From an uncultured Pseudomonadales bacterium (lineage in GTDB: Bacteria > Pseudomonadota > Gammaproteobacteria > Pseudomonadales > Cellvibrionaceae): a stretch of DNA of 64,000 nt. Below, piece after piece: positions 37,603 to 48,172 of the stretch. A program made the position numbers and the translations under genes. A model generated the notes under the pieces. It did not search any database and had not been told where the DNA came from. It was given only the letters and a program-made list of their open reading frames with translations. The stretch covers positions 434,001-498,000 of the forward strand of contig CANKXO010000003.1 of assembly GCA_947487765.1 (NCBI GenBank), given 5' to 3'. Position 1 is the first letter of the stretch. Each line of letters opens with the position of its first letter.

Positions 37603-40020
37603 ATGGATAGCAACACCATTCACCAGAACGAAGCCAGCAGTCATATGCACCAAACCCAAGACAAGACCGAAAAGAGTATCGTCAAACGTATTGCCGATGA
37701 GCTCAGTATAAAACCTAACCAAGTCACAGCGGCTGTTGGCTTGCTGGATGAAGGCGCTACCGTCCCATTTATCTCCCGTTACCGAAAAGAAGTGACCGGC
37801 AGTCTGGATGACTCCCAACTGAGAAACCTCGAGGAACGCCTACGTTATCTGCGTGAACTAGAAGATCGACGAGGTGCCATATTAAAAAGCATCGAGGAGC
37901 AAGGTAAACTTACCCCGGCATTGAGCCTATCGATCCAGTCAGCCGACACTAAAACACTGCTGGAAGATATTTATCTTCCCTATAAGCCCAAACGCCGCAC
38001 TAAGGGCCAAATTGCTATTGAGGCAGGCTTAGAACCTCTGGCTGACAGCTTATTTAATGATCCGTCCCAAAACCCTGATGAAGCTGCCCAGGCCTTTATT
38101 AATACAGAGCTAGCCATCAACACGGCTAAAGATGCGTTGGATGGTGCCAAATACATTTTAATGGAGCGTTTCAGCGAGGACGCTCAGCTATTAGGTAATC
38201 TCAGACAGTTCCTCAATGAGCACGGGACCATTTGCTCAACCGTCATTGCTGGTAAAGAAACAGAAGGTCAAAAGTTCAAAGACTACTTTGACCACAAAGA
38301 ACCCCTTAAAAGCATTCCATCACACCGCGCACTCGCGCTCTTCCGTGGGAGAAACGAAGGCATATTGTCACTGACAACAGGCTTAGTGAGCGAATTAAAT
38401 GAAGATTCTGCAAGCAGCGCAGTAACAGCCCACCCCTGCGAAGGCATGGTCGCAGAACACTGGGGCATTCGCCATCAAGATAGGCCGTCTGATAAATGGC
38501 TAACTGAAGTCGTACGCTGGACATGGCGTATCAAACTATTATCGCACCTAGAAACAGACTTATTTGGCAATATTCGCGACATGGCTGAAACTGACGCTAT
38601 CCAGGTATTTGCTAATAATTTAAAAGATTTATTATTAGCCGCACCAGCAGGCCAGAAAGCCACTATAGGGCTCGACCCTGGCTTGCGAACTGGCGTTAAA
38701 ATTGCCGTCGTTGATGCAACAGGAAAGGTGTTAGACCATGGAGTCATGTACCCTCCCACACTGCCCACTGCTGGCCAGCAACGCAGCCAGGAAGCAGAAC
38801 CCACATTAATTCACCTCTGCCAGAAGCATTCTGTGGATCTTATATCCATTGGCAATGGGACCGGCTCACGGGAAACAGAAAGCTTTGTTAAAGATGTACT
38901 GAAACGTCACCCTGAGCTACAGACACAAAGTATTATGGTTAATGAGGCAGGCGCATCCATATACTCTGCCAGTGAGTTCGCTGCACGAGAATTCCCTGAT
39001 CTTGACGTGACTATCCGTGGCGCTATTTCTATTGCGCGCCGATTACAAGACCCTCTGGCAGAATTGGTTAAAATTGAACCCAAATCTATCGGTGTAGGCC
39101 AGTATCAACACGATGTGTCCCAGACAAAACTCGCTCGTGCTTTGGATGCTACTGTTGAGGATTGTGTAAATACCGTTGGCGTCGAAGTCAATACGGCCTC
39201 AGCCCCTCTACTTGCACGAGTTTCAGGGCTTAACCAAACCATAGCCAACAATATTGTCGATTTTCGTGATAGTAACGGTATTTTCACTAAGCGCGAGCAA
39301 CTTAAAAAAGTAGCTCGTCTGGGAGATAAAACCTATGAGCAGGCAGTCGGCTTTTTACGTATCGCCAATGGAGACAACCCATTGGATGCGTCAGCCGTTC
39401 ACCCAGAAGCCTATCCTATTGCTGAAACAATCAGCCAAAAGGCAGGACAACCTGTAGAAACCTTACTCAGCAACCCTTCAATGCTCAGAGATTTAAAACC
39501 CCAAGACTTCACTACTGAGCAATTTGGTCTACCGACGATTAAAGATATATTTAGCGAACTGGAAAAGCCTGGGCGAGACCCTCGACCCGAATTCAAAACG
39601 GCCTCATTCAAAGAGGGTGTCGACAAAATCACAGACCTTCAAGAAAACATGATACTCGAAGGTGTTGTCACAAATGTGGCAAATTTCGGTGCTTTTATCG
39701 ATATCGGAGTTCACCAAGATGGCTTGGTACACATTTCAGCTCTCTCAAATACCTTTGTTAAAGACCCACGCACTGTGGTCAAAGCAGGAGATATCGTGAA
39801 GGTTAAAGTGATGGAAGTCGATGCTGCTCGTAAGCGTATTGCATTGAGCATGAAGCTGGATGATCAGGCCGGCATGAAGGAAGGTAAAGCTACCAACAAA
39901 AATCACTCGTACAGTGCCAAGCCATCACACAAAGGTAAGCGCCAAACAAACAATAAGGAGCAGGCAGGAACTGGCACAATGGGCAGTTTACTTAAAGCCG
40001 CAATGGATAAGCAAAAGTAA
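37603..40020 (+). CDS. tex: Tex, S1-domain RNA-binding transcription accessory protein
   Basis: 805 aa. YqgF-like nuclease fold segment ([21 protein letters not shown] around residue 357), HhH segment ([15 protein letters not shown]) and C-terminal S1 RNA-binding domain (about residues 680-755, [26 protein letters not shown]). The tail is lysine-rich. Tex binds nucleic acid and affects transcription and toxin-gene expression in some species. Full length. Confidence 0.95.
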   Translation: MDSNTIHQNEASSHMHQTQDKTEKSIVKRIADELSIKPNQVTAAVGLLDEGATVPFISRYRKEVTGSLDDSQLRNLEERLRYLRELEDRRGAILKSIEEQGKLTPALSLSIQSADTKTLLEDIYLPYKPKRRTKGQIAIEAGLEPLADSLFNDPSQNPDEAAQAFINTELAINTAKDALDGAKYILMERFSEDAQLLGNLRQFLNEHGTICSTVIAGKETEGQKFKDYFDHKEPLKSIPSHRALALFRGRNEGILSLTTGLVSELNEDSASSAVTAHPCEGMVAEHWGIRHQDRPSDKWLTEVVRWTWRIKLLSHLETDLFGNIRDMAETDAIQVFANNLKDLLLAAPAGQKATIGLDPGLRTGVKIAVVDATGKVLDHGVMYPPTLPTAGQQRSQEAEPTLIHLCQKHSVDLISIGNGTGSRETESFVKDVLKRHPELQTQSIMVNEAGASIYSASEFAAREFPDLDVTIRGAISIARRLQDPLAELVKIEPKSIGVGQYQHDVSQTKLARALDATVEDCVNTVGVEVNTASAPLLARVSGLNQTIANNIVDFRDSNGIFTKREQLKKVARLGDKTYEQAVGFLRIANGDNPLDASAVHPEAYPIAETISQKAGQPVETLLSNPSMLRDLKPQDFTTEQFGLPTIKDIFSELEKPGRDPRPEFKTASFKEGVDKITDLQENMILEGVVTNVANFGAFIDIGVHQDGLVHISALSNTFVKDPRTVVKAGDIVKVKVMEVDAARKRIALSMKLDDQAGMKEGKATNKNHSYSAKPSHKGKRQTNNKEQAGTGTMGSLLKAAMDKQK

Positions 40021-40072
40021 GCTCTAAGGCCCAGAAACAGAGCCTTTCAGCACATTTCCCCTACAATAAAGC

Positions 40073-40126
40073 CTGCTCATTTAGCATTTTCCATATCTCA
40101 GCGAAAATGCTAAATAAGAGCAGTTT
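40073..40126 (+). terminator. Long hairpin downstream of tex
   Basis: CTGCTC (40073-40078) pairs with GAGCAG (40118-40123) and, inside, TTTAGCATTTTC (40080-40091) with GAAAATGCTAAA (40103-40114). Only TTT follows, so it may be a terminator, a processing stop or an RNA structure. Confidence 0.6.
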
Positions 40127-40265
40127 CCCCTGTCGCACGGAAGCTGATCCCATTTTTTCCATGAAATTAGAAATCTACGTCGCAAATCCCAGCAAGATAT
40201 AAATTCCTGTACTACGCTTATTGATACTATCTACATTATAAATTGAAAGGCTTTACACCTGGTCC

Positions 40266-40874
40266 ATGACGAATTCCATTGCACTGAGCGAGGACAAGCG
40301 AGACTGTCTGCAAGAAATAAGTAATGTTGCCATGGGGCAAGCAGGGGACCACCTTGCGCGATTATTAGATTCCTTTGTTGTACTTTCCATACCTCATGTC
40401 GCAATTTTAACGCCGACTGAAATTGCTATGGCAGTACAGACCGTCGATGAACACAATGTATCCGGTGTTTGCCAAGGGTTTATCGGCGGCGGAATAGCGG
40501 GCGAAGCCATGCTGCTATTTAACGATACCAGCTTTATCGACCTCGCCAAGCTCATGAATTTTGAAGAAGAACTTAATGAATCTGCCGAGCGCGAGTTATT
40601 AATTGATGCCACCAATATTTTAGTGGGTGCATTGTTACGAGGTATTGCAGAACAATTAGATATAGAGTTCAGTTTCGGGCCTCCGGCTATTCTTGGTCAA
40701 CACCAAGAGTTAGATAAGTTACTCGCATCTGATAATGTTCGTTGGGAACATGCGCTGGTCATAGAAGTGAACTACAAAATCGAAGGCTATGATGTTCAAT
40801 GTGATTTATTAATGGTCATTACCGAAAGCTCGCTTACTCGCCTCTATGGCAAACTGGACTACTTACTGGATTAA
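40266..40874 (+). CDS. CheC-family chemotaxis phosphatase-like protein
   Basis: 202 aa. Two helices with the CheC/CheX-type signature: residues about 14-25 carry LQEISNVAMGQA (E-x-x-N) and about 108-122 carry ELLIDATNILVGALL (D-x-x-N). These motifs hydrolyse phospho-Asp on CheY-type receivers. The two-site arrangement favours CheC rather than CheX. The diguanylate cyclase gene follows 3 bp later, so the pair is co-transcribed and probably forms one signalling unit. Confidence 0.75.
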   Translation: MTNSIALSEDKRDCLQEISNVAMGQAGDHLARLLDSFVVLSIPHVAILTPTEIAMAVQTVDEHNVSGVCQGFIGGGIAGEAMLLFNDTSFIDLAKLMNFEEELNESAERELLIDATNILVGALLRGIAEQLDIEFSFGPPAILGQHQELDKLLASDNVRWEHALVIEVNYKIEGYDVQCDLLMVITESSLTRLYGKLDYLLD

Positions 40875-40877
40875 TCG

Positions 40878-41852
40878 ATGTTAGGTTCCTCTGAAAATGA
40901 CATGATGAACGACTTCCGCTGGATTATGGATGTAGTCCAGAATGTCGATGTGGGATTAGTCTTACTTGATCGTAATTACGATATACAACTGTGGAACAGC
41001 TTTATGCAAAACCACAGTGCGTTATCTGCCGAAGATGTTATCGGTAAAAATCTATTTGATAATTTTACAGAAATTGATCAGAAATGGTTTTTGAGAAAAG
41101 TTGAATCTATTTACTTATTAAAAAACTCTGCATTTACTACCTGGGAACAACGTCCGTATTTGTTTCGGTTTGACAATTATCGCCCGATAACTGGTAAAGC
41201 AGAATTCATGTATCAAAACAGCACATTTATTCCCATTCAAAATTTGAACGGGGAAATTTCTAGCATATGCCTTATTATTTATGACGTAACCGAACAAGCA
41301 GTTAATAATATTGAGCTTGGAGAAGCCAACAATAAACTTGAAGTAATTAGCCAAACTGATGGTTTGACCGGCTTATTAAATCGTAAAACATGGGAAGATC
41401 ATTTAAATAACGAATTTGAGCGGCAACAACGGTATAACGAAGACTGCACTTTAGTTATCTTTGATATTGATCACTTTAAAAAGGTGAATGATAATTATGG
41501 TCACCCCGCAGGTGATGAGGTTATCCGAAAAACAGCTGACGTTACTCGCCAATGTATTCGAAAAACCGATATTGCTGGCCGATATGGAGGAGAGGAATAT
41601 GTCATTCTCCTGCCCCATACACATGTTGACTCAGCAAAAATTCTTGCTGAGCGTATTCGTAAAAAAATCGAAAGCTTAATCGTTTGTTATGAGGATTTTT
41701 CGATTAACTATACCGTTAGCTTAGGCTTGTCTGGCTTTGACAAATCATTAGCCTCACCCACTGCCTGGATCGACAGCGCCGACCAAGCCTTATATCAATC
41801 GAAGGAAGGCGGCAGAAATCAATTCCATATATTTGACCACTCAGCCAAATAG
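40878..41852 (+). CDS. PAS-GGDEF diguanylate cyclase
   Basis: 324 aa, no membrane segment. PAS-like N-terminal half (about 12-130, NVDVGLVLLDRNYDIQLWNSFMQNHS) and GGDEF C-terminal half from about residue 160. The signature is GGEEY at 237-241 in place of GGEEF; the phenylalanine-to-tyrosine change is conservative. IDxD-type substrate residues (FDIDHFKKVNDNYGH) are intact, so activity is likely. It is the second gene of the CheC-like operon. Confidence 0.9.
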   Translation: MLGSSENDMMNDFRWIMDVVQNVDVGLVLLDRNYDIQLWNSFMQNHSALSAEDVIGKNLFDNFTEIDQKWFLRKVESIYLLKNSAFTTWEQRPYLFRFDNYRPITGKAEFMYQNSTFIPIQNLNGEISSICLIIYDVTEQAVNNIELGEANNKLEVISQTDGLTGLLNRKTWEDHLNNEFERQQRYNEDCTLVIFDIDHFKKVNDNYGHPAGDEVIRKTADVTRQCIRKTDIAGRYGGEEYVILLPHTHVDSAKILAERIRKKIESLIVCYEDFSINYTVSLGLSGFDKSLASPTAWIDSADQALYQSKEGGRNQFHIFDHSAK

Positions 41853-41864
41853 ATTTTCCACTTC

Positions 41865-42917
41865 CTATACATCACACTCTACTGCAAGGCTACGCTCGGG
41901 CGTAGTAGAGACTTGCTCAACTTTTTGGTAGAAACGAGAAAAATCACTATCACATCTCTCAAATAGGGCAACAAAATCTGGCACTAAATCACGATAAGTG
42001 GCAATAGAAACTAAGCGTGCATTATTAATAGGCTTGCTAAACCAATAGCTATACCAACCTTTATTACTCCACTTTTCTTTCTTAAAGGTTAAATAACCTG
42101 CCTTCATTTTTTCAAATATTAGCTTTTTCTTATGGCGCTTAATTTCTTCTGAAACATCAGAGGCATACAAGATCGACAGCTCAGTTTTCGCCTGATTAAC
42201 TAGGGTTAAGAAATCATCACGCACAGATAAACTTTCAAGATAATGGTCTAATAAACCTTGCTGCTGCGTTGCCTTTAACCACACAATGGCCCCCTGCTCC
42301 CCAACTGCACTCGCAAAGGCTTCGTTAAAACGGCTATCGTTTTTTACATAGACTTTCTGGTGCGACAACTCATGAAACATTAATTCCGCTAAATAGACAT
42401 CGTTTCTGGCAATCATTGCCGATGTCAGTGGATCAGCAAACCATCCCAGTGTTGAATAGGCAGCCGCACCAGATACGAGAACCTCATAACCTTCTGTCCG
42501 AAGCTCTTTGGCATATTCCTCAGCAGACTCACGCTTATAGTAACCCCTATAATTCGCACAGCCAATGACGAGATAACACCATTGCTTTGCTTGCAAAGAA
42601 AACTCTTCAGCTGCAACGACATTCCATACCGGGGAATTATTTTTGAGCTTCACATAGCTGGTGTAACTATCATTATCCGGCAATGCAAGTTGATCTATGG
42701 CAAATTGGCGTATTTTCACCGCAGTAGATAGTTTCTTCTTAAGAGGGGCATCCGCTGTTATTAATACATCATCAATAGGCTTTCGCGATAGCATCAACGA
42801 CGTATGCCCAACAATACTTTGCGTATAATAACCAACTGCTGTACAACCATTGAGAAGAAAAATAGATAATAGTAAAGAAAAAAACCTCAGGGAAATTTGT
42901 TTCAAAAAAACCACCAT
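41865..42917 (-). CDS. Lipoprotein zinc aminopeptidase-like protein (PF10023 type)
   Basis: 350 aa. Lipobox LLNGC with C25 as the lipidated residue, so an outer- or inner-membrane lipoprotein. Zinc motif HELSH at 182-186 with NEAFA (E199) as the third ligand, and the AYSTLGWFADPLTSAM block, as in the putative-aminopeptidase family PF10023. Convergent with the diguanylate cyclase gene (12 bp) and 16 bp from the antiporter gene. Substrate unknown. Confidence 0.8.
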   Translation of the reverse strand: MVVFLKQISLRFFSLLLSIFLLNGCTAVGYYTQSIVGHTSLMLSRKPIDDVLITADAPLKKKLSTAVKIRQFAIDQLALPDNDSYTSYVKLKNNSPVWNVVAAEEFSLQAKQWCYLVIGCANYRGYYKRESAEEYAKELRTEGYEVLVSGAAAYSTLGWFADPLTSAMIARNDVYLAELMFHELSHQKVYVKNDSRFNEAFASAVGEQGAIVWLKATQQQGLLDHYLESLSVRDDFLTLVNQAKTELSILYASDVSEEIKRHKKKLIFEKMKAGYLTFKKEKWSNKGWYSYWFSKPINNARLVSIATYRDLVPDFVALFERCDSDFSRFYQKVEQVSTTPERSLAVECDV

Positions 42918-42933
42918 AAAAACGATATAAATA

Positions 42934-44721
42934 TTATGCGTCGACTAAGCTGACTACCGTCCAATCCAGGCCCGGCGTTTCCTGCACATGATCAGTTACT
43001 ATAAACAATTGTTGCTTTGGTGATAATAAAAATAACTGAACTGCATTTTTATTATCATCTTTATAATTTTCATATGTGTAAGTATCAGTCAGCTTTGTTT
43101 TTTTCACCTTACCGCCTAAAGAAATCATACTGGCTAGCCGCTTATAACTAACATTATCAGCCAGCAGTTGATAATTTCTATAACCTTGAGCGACACGATG
43201 CTTATCTGAGTTCTCATTATCCATAGACCCAGCAAGAGAAAACATATTCTCTCGACCAAAATCATTTCGATAGCGAGTAGCAACAACGGTATTCAATTCG
43301 CTGTTTGGAGCTAAAGCTAATAATTTACCCATACCCACCATATTTAAGCGTTGATCAGCATATTCCGATGCAGGATTACCATAAAAGGTTTCTAACCCCG
43401 CCATACGTGCTGCGTGTATATTGCTACGACTGGTTCCTGCCAACAACACTCTAAAGCCTAAATCTTTAATAGCTTCACCTAAACAACGAGCGACAGGGTT
43501 AGCTCCCATAATCAGTATCCCTGTTGGTGACGGTTCAGAAACACCTAACCATTTTGCCAACGGTCCAGCGGTGGCACTTTGCAATACAACTGTACCAACA
43601 ATCACCATAAAAATAAGCGGCACTAACAAATGAATATCATCAATAGTCGTTTCTTCTAAACGCAAGGCAAATAATGCAGACACCGCTGCTGCAACAATAC
43701 CACGAGGTGCAACCCAACTCAGCAGGCATTTCTCACGCCAGGTTAAATCACTTCCTAAACTACACAACCAAATTGCAATAGGTCGAGCAACCAATTGGAT
43801 AATTAAAAAAAGTAACAACATGTTTATATTTAACGATTGTATTTGCGACAAATCTAAACGTGCCGCCAAAAGAATAAATAACCCGGAAATAAAAAGTACT
43901 GTTAAATTTTCTTTGAAGTTAAGAATGCTGGCAATATCAACATCTCGCATATTAGCAAGCCATAACCCCATTAGGGTTACGGCTAGCAACCCAGACTCTT
44001 CTGCAAAATGATTAGACAGTGTGAACGAAGAGAACAACACTGTCAGCGTGGCTAAATTCTGCAGATACTCTGGTACCCATTGCCGGCGTAATACGTAGCC
44101 CAAAAAATAGCCGGATGCAATTCCGGCGATAGAACCGATAATAATTATTTTTCCAAACAGAAAAATAGTGTGCCCAATCGCGTTACCTTGTGTATATAAA
44201 ATAATAAACTCAAAGGTAACAACGGTTAATAGGGCACCAACAGGATCGATTAAAATCCCTTCCCAACGCAAAATGTTGGATATATTAGCATTGGGTCTAA
44301 CCGTCCTTAGCATCGGCATGATAACCGTTGGACCCGTGACGACACACAATGCACCAAAAAGCACTGACAACTGCCAGGAGAAATGGAATAGATAAAAGGC
44401 GCTTGCCCCAATGATGACCCAAGTTACTAAGGCACCAAGCGTAATAAGACGTGTAATGGTATGACTTAAACCAGGCAATTCTGAAAGCTTTAGAGTTAGG
44501 CTACCTTCAAATAAAATAATAGCAACAGCCAGCGAAACAAAAGGAAATAGCAAGTCGCCAAATAATTCATCAGGTCTAACGATATCAAATATCGGACCAA
44601 GTAAAAAACCAACAACCAATAAAAATAAAATCGCAGGTAAACGTACACGCCACGCTACCCACTGACAAAGCATAGAAACAACACAGATTGATGTAATTAT
44701 TATAATAGTCGATTCATTCAT
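42934..44721 (-). CDS. CPA1-type cation:proton antiporter with a TrkA-N-like domain
   Basis: 595 aa. About 12 hydrophobic segments (residues 1-400) with WEGILIDPVGALL (about 153-165) and AFYLFHFSWQLSVLFGALCVVTGPTV, the CPA core. The soluble C-terminal part begins GILIMGANPVARCLGEAIKDLGF, a Rossmann-type (TrkA-N) domain that can gate the channel by nucleotide or metal state. Exchanges Na+ or K+ for H+ at the inner membrane. Ion preference is not decidable from sequence. Confidence 0.85.
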   Translation of the reverse strand: MNESTIIIITSICVVSMLCQWVAWRVRLPAILFLLVVGFLLGPIFDIVRPDELFGDLLFPFVSLAVAIILFEGSLTLKLSELPGLSHTITRLITLGALVTWVIIGASAFYLFHFSWQLSVLFGALCVVTGPTVIMPMLRTVRPNANISNILRWEGILIDPVGALLTVVTFEFIILYTQGNAIGHTIFLFGKIIIIGSIAGIASGYFLGYVLRRQWVPEYLQNLATLTVLFSSFTLSNHFAEESGLLAVTLMGLWLANMRDVDIASILNFKENLTVLFISGLFILLAARLDLSQIQSLNINMLLLFLIIQLVARPIAIWLCSLGSDLTWREKCLLSWVAPRGIVAAAVSALFALRLEETTIDDIHLLVPLIFMVIVGTVVLQSATAGPLAKWLGVSEPSPTGILIMGANPVARCLGEAIKDLGFRVLLAGTSRSNIHAARMAGLETFYGNPASEYADQRLNMVGMGKLLALAPNSELNTVVATRYRNDFGRENMFSLAGSMDNENSDKHRVAQGYRNYQLLADNVSYKRLASMISLGGKVKKTKLTDTYTYENYKDDNKNAVQLFLLSPKQQLFIVTDHVQETPGLDWTVVSLVDA

Positions 44722-44800
44722 ACTTCACTGTACCTGACGACGCTATTTAGGTTGCTATAAAAAATGTAAAGGAAACTATTATATTTTGGAAGCGTAACAA

Positions 44801-45568
44801 TTACTCTCGTTGCCTTACTGCCTCAAACAAACAAATACCTGTTGCGACTGATACATTCAAGCTACTGACAGTCCCAAACATAGGAATACGAATCAAACCA
44901 TCACAGTTTTCACGCGTCAAACGACGCATACCTTTACCTTCTGAGCCCATAACCAAAGCCAAAGGGCCTTTAAGATCAGCCTGATAATGATGCTGTTCTG
45001 CTTCACCAGCAGCACCTAGAATCCAGACACCCTGCTGCTGCAACCATTGTAATGTCCTCGATAAGTTCGTTACTCGAATCAAAGGAATAATCTCAGCTGC
45101 ACCACATGCTACTTTAGCCACGGTTGGATTAAGGGATGCAGAATTATCTTTAGGTACAATCACAAACTGTATACCGGCCGCTTCTGCAGAGCGTAAACAA
45201 GCACCCAGATTATGAGGGTCAGTCACGCCATCAAGCACTAAAATAAACGGAACAATATTATCATCGATTAATTTAGGCAAATGACTTTTTAAGTAAGCCT
45301 CATCAAACATTTCAGTCTTCGCCATAACAACAGCAATAACACCTTGATGGTTAGCATCAACATAGCTGTCTAACTCATCACGATTAATCCAGCGTATCGT
45401 TAACTGCTGTTTTTCAGCTATTTTCTGTATTGTATTCAGGCGTTTATCATTACGCCCTTTTAATAAGCATAGCTCTTGTATTTGTTGGGATGATGTTTTT
45501 AAGAGCGCTTCAACAGCATGAAAACCATATACAAATTGCTTACTATTGTTTTTGCTAGCATTAGCCAT
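44801..45568 (-). CDS. rlmB: 23S rRNA (guanosine-2251-2'-O)-methyltransferase
   Basis: 255 aa. SpoU/TrmH family with a deep trefoil knot. The N-terminal L30-like part starts FVYGFHAVEALLK; the knot motifs are FILVLDGVTDPHNLGACLRSAEAAG, LALVMGSEGKGMRRL and IRIPMFGTVSSLNVSVATGICLFE. Downstream of rnr on the same strand, the rnr-rlmB order seen widely in gammaproteobacteria. Confidence 0.95.
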   Translation of the reverse strand: MANASKNNSKQFVYGFHAVEALLKTSSQQIQELCLLKGRNDKRLNTIQKIAEKQQLTIRWINRDELDSYVDANHQGVIAVVMAKTEMFDEAYLKSHLPKLIDDNIVPFILVLDGVTDPHNLGACLRSAEAAGIQFVIVPKDNSASLNPTVAKVACGAAEIIPLIRVTNLSRTLQWLQQQGVWILGAAGEAEQHHYQADLKGPLALVMGSEGKGMRRLTRENCDGLIRIPMFGTVSSLNVSVATGICLFEAVRQRE

Positions 45569-45625
45569 TATTCATTAATACTCGTTGATCGATGGTTAGA
45601 TCCGACATTCTATCGTGTGCCACAT

Positions 45626-48088
45626 CTATCTTTTTTTCTTTTTGCTACTTGTCTTTCTACGTGTTGTTTTTTTATCTGCCGAAGTTTTAGCTGGGCCTCT
45701 GTGTTTAGGTTGACTTTTTGCTGTTGATTTCGCCTTGCTTTTTTTCTGATTCTTTGAAGGTTTTGCCACACCTAACCCGCCAAAGTCACCTCGTCGCAAT
45801 TTATCACGAACACTGTCTTTTTTTATTTTTGTCACCCCACCCGCTGACTCTCCCGCCAGTTCTAAATCAACCTTGCGCTCATCCAGCTTCACAGATGCAA
45901 CTTGAACCGTTAGTTCATCACCTAAACAAAATGTTTGCCGTGTACGCTCCCCTACTAAGCGGTGGTGCGCTTCTTCGTAGTGATAATAATCAGATGGTAA
46001 TGACGTAATATGTACCAGTCCTTCAACATAAACGTCCAATAATTCAACAAACAAACCGAAGTTAGTCACACCAGTGACAATGCCTTGGTAAATGTCACCC
46101 ACATGATTTTGCAGGTATTCACATTTTAGCCAACTAACTACATCTCGGGTTGCCTCATCTGCCCGACGTTCAGCCATCGACGTATGCTCACCCAAACGCA
46201 GCATATCTTCAAGCGTGTAAGGATAGATCGATTTTTTAGCCAGCACACCAGCCCCTTTGACTCGGCGTACATGACTGGACTCACGACGACTACGAATCAC
46301 CGAACGAATACCGCGATGAACCAATAAATCCGGATAACGACGAATAGGTGAAGTAAAATGTGTATAAGCAGGATACGCCAAGCCAAAATGGCCATTGTTG
46401 TCTGGCTGATACATTGCTTGTGACAAACTTCGCAACATTACTGTTTGAATAATTTTTGAGTCAGGTCGATCTGCAATTTTTTTCAATAAGGATTGGTAGT
46501 GAGAAGGGCTCGGGGACTCTTTACTTCGTAAACTTAAACCCAGTTCACTTAAAAATGTTCTCAAGTTTTCTAATTTCTGCTCTTTAGGGCCATCGTGCAC
46601 ACGATATAGACCGTCTAATTCATGTTTATCTAAAAATCGTGCCGCACACACATTTGCACAAAGCATGCATTCTTCAATAAGTTTATGTGCATCATTGCGA
46701 ACGACAGGAACAATACGTTCGATTTTTCTCTCGTCATCAAAAAGAATACGTGTTTCAGTAGTTTCAAAATCAATGGCACCTCGCGCCTCGCGAATTTTTC
46801 GTAAAACGCCATACAAGGTATAAAGTTCATCGATATGAGCAATAATAGAGTGATATTGTTGACGAATAACGCTATTAGAATCGTTATTCTCCGCTAACAT
46901 TTGGCCAACTTCCGTATAGGTTAGCCGCGCATGAGAATGAATGACCGCTTCATAGAAGAAATACCCACTGATACGACCGGATGCACTGATCGTCATCTCA
47001 CAGACCATTGCCAAGCGATCTACTTGCGGGTTCAGCGAGCACAGGCCATTGGAAAGTGCCTCTGGCAACATAGGCAACACATAATCAGGGAAATATACTG
47101 ATGTACTGCGCACTTCAGCCTGCCGATCAAGTGCACTAGCAAACTTTACATAATGAGACACATCGGCAATCGCAACATATAAACGCCAGCCACCAGATTT
47201 TTTAGATTCACAGTAAACAGCATCATCAAAATCACGGGCATCTTCACCATCAATCGTCACAAAGGGTAGATTCCGCAAATCTACACGATTTTGCTTGTCG
47301 TTATCTGAAACCTCTGCAGGTAATTGCTCAGCTTCGGCGGTGACATCTGCAGGCCACTCATAAGGAATATCATGAGCCCGAATAGCAACGTCTATTTCCA
47401 TACCAGGTGCCATATGATCACCGAGCACCTCAACAATTTCTCCCATAGGTAAATGGTCACGAGAGGGTTGCCGTGTTATTTCAACACTCACAAACTGGTT
47501 GTGGCCAGCCCCAAGGGTTTTATCTGAAGGCACTAATACATCATGACCAAGGCGAGCATTATCTGGGCGAACCAAGCCGATACCGTGCTCTTGAAAGTAG
47601 CGCCCAACCAGTTGCTGAGTGTTATGAGCAACCACTTCAACTATAACGCCATCACGTCGGCCCCGAATACCTGTTGAAGCTAACCGGACTAACACCTCAT
47701 CTCCATCAAAAACTTTACGCATCTGACGAGAGGCTAGGTAAACATCTTCTTCCTCACTATCGGACGGAATGACAAAACCATAGCCATCCCTATGACCTTG
47801 TACACGACCACGAATAAGCGACAGCTTATCTACTCGGGCATAGGCTTGCTTTCGGTTGCTATGAATTTGCCCATCACGCTCCATGGCAATAAGCCGGCGG
47901 CGCAATGCTTCAAAATCAGCTTCGTCGCTAATACCCAAGGCTTTTACCAGTTTTTTATGCGGCATTGGGCCGATAGATTGATCGAGAATATCAAGAATAT
48001 ATTCACGACTAGCAATCGGGTTGGAGTATTTTTTAGATTCGCGCTTAGCGTGTGGGTCGGCTTTTTTCTTCACTGTATAGGGTATCAA
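45626..48088 (-). CDS. rnr: Ribonuclease R
   Basis: 820 aa. Processive 3'-to-5' exoribonuclease. N-terminal HTH and cold-shock domains, then the RNB catalytic domain (DGEDARDFDDAVYCES with the metal-ligand aspartates) and a C-terminal S1 domain (VTGVTNFGLFVELLDVYVEGLVHI). The tail is very lysine-rich (KSKAKSTAKSQPKHRG...KKKKR), a feature of RNase R linked to helicase-like and trans-translation activity. Start at ATG 48088. Confidence 0.96.
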   Translation of the reverse strand: MIPYTVKKKADPHAKRESKKYSNPIASREYILDILDQSIGPMPHKKLVKALGISDEADFEALRRRLIAMERDGQIHSNRKQAYARVDKLSLIRGRVQGHRDGYGFVIPSDSEEEDVYLASRQMRKVFDGDEVLVRLASTGIRGRRDGVIVEVVAHNTQQLVGRYFQEHGIGLVRPDNARLGHDVLVPSDKTLGAGHNQFVSVEITRQPSRDHLPMGEIVEVLGDHMAPGMEIDVAIRAHDIPYEWPADVTAEAEQLPAEVSDNDKQNRVDLRNLPFVTIDGEDARDFDDAVYCESKKSGGWRLYVAIADVSHYVKFASALDRQAEVRSTSVYFPDYVLPMLPEALSNGLCSLNPQVDRLAMVCEMTISASGRISGYFFYEAVIHSHARLTYTEVGQMLAENNDSNSVIRQQYHSIIAHIDELYTLYGVLRKIREARGAIDFETTETRILFDDERKIERIVPVVRNDAHKLIEECMLCANVCAARFLDKHELDGLYRVHDGPKEQKLENLRTFLSELGLSLRSKESPSPSHYQSLLKKIADRPDSKIIQTVMLRSLSQAMYQPDNNGHFGLAYPAYTHFTSPIRRYPDLLVHRGIRSVIRSRRESSHVRRVKGAGVLAKKSIYPYTLEDMLRLGEHTSMAERRADEATRDVVSWLKCEYLQNHVGDIYQGIVTGVTNFGLFVELLDVYVEGLVHITSLPSDYYHYEEAHHRLVGERTRQTFCLGDELTVQVASVKLDERKVDLELAGESAGGVTKIKKDSVRDKLRRGDFGGLGVAKPSKNQKKSKAKSTAKSQPKHRGPAKTSADKKTTRRKTSSKKKKR

Positions 48089-48172
48089 TTATAGTATTGA
48101 GCGGTACTATACTTGAATGAGGGAATTGAGACCATACAGATCTCGAGCTACCGCTAGATAATCCAAAAGAAA

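Noticed and set aside
45518-45727. 69-codon plus-strand frame between rlmB and rnr
   Set aside because: It overlaps the coding ends of both genes on the other strand; composition is that of a shadow frame.
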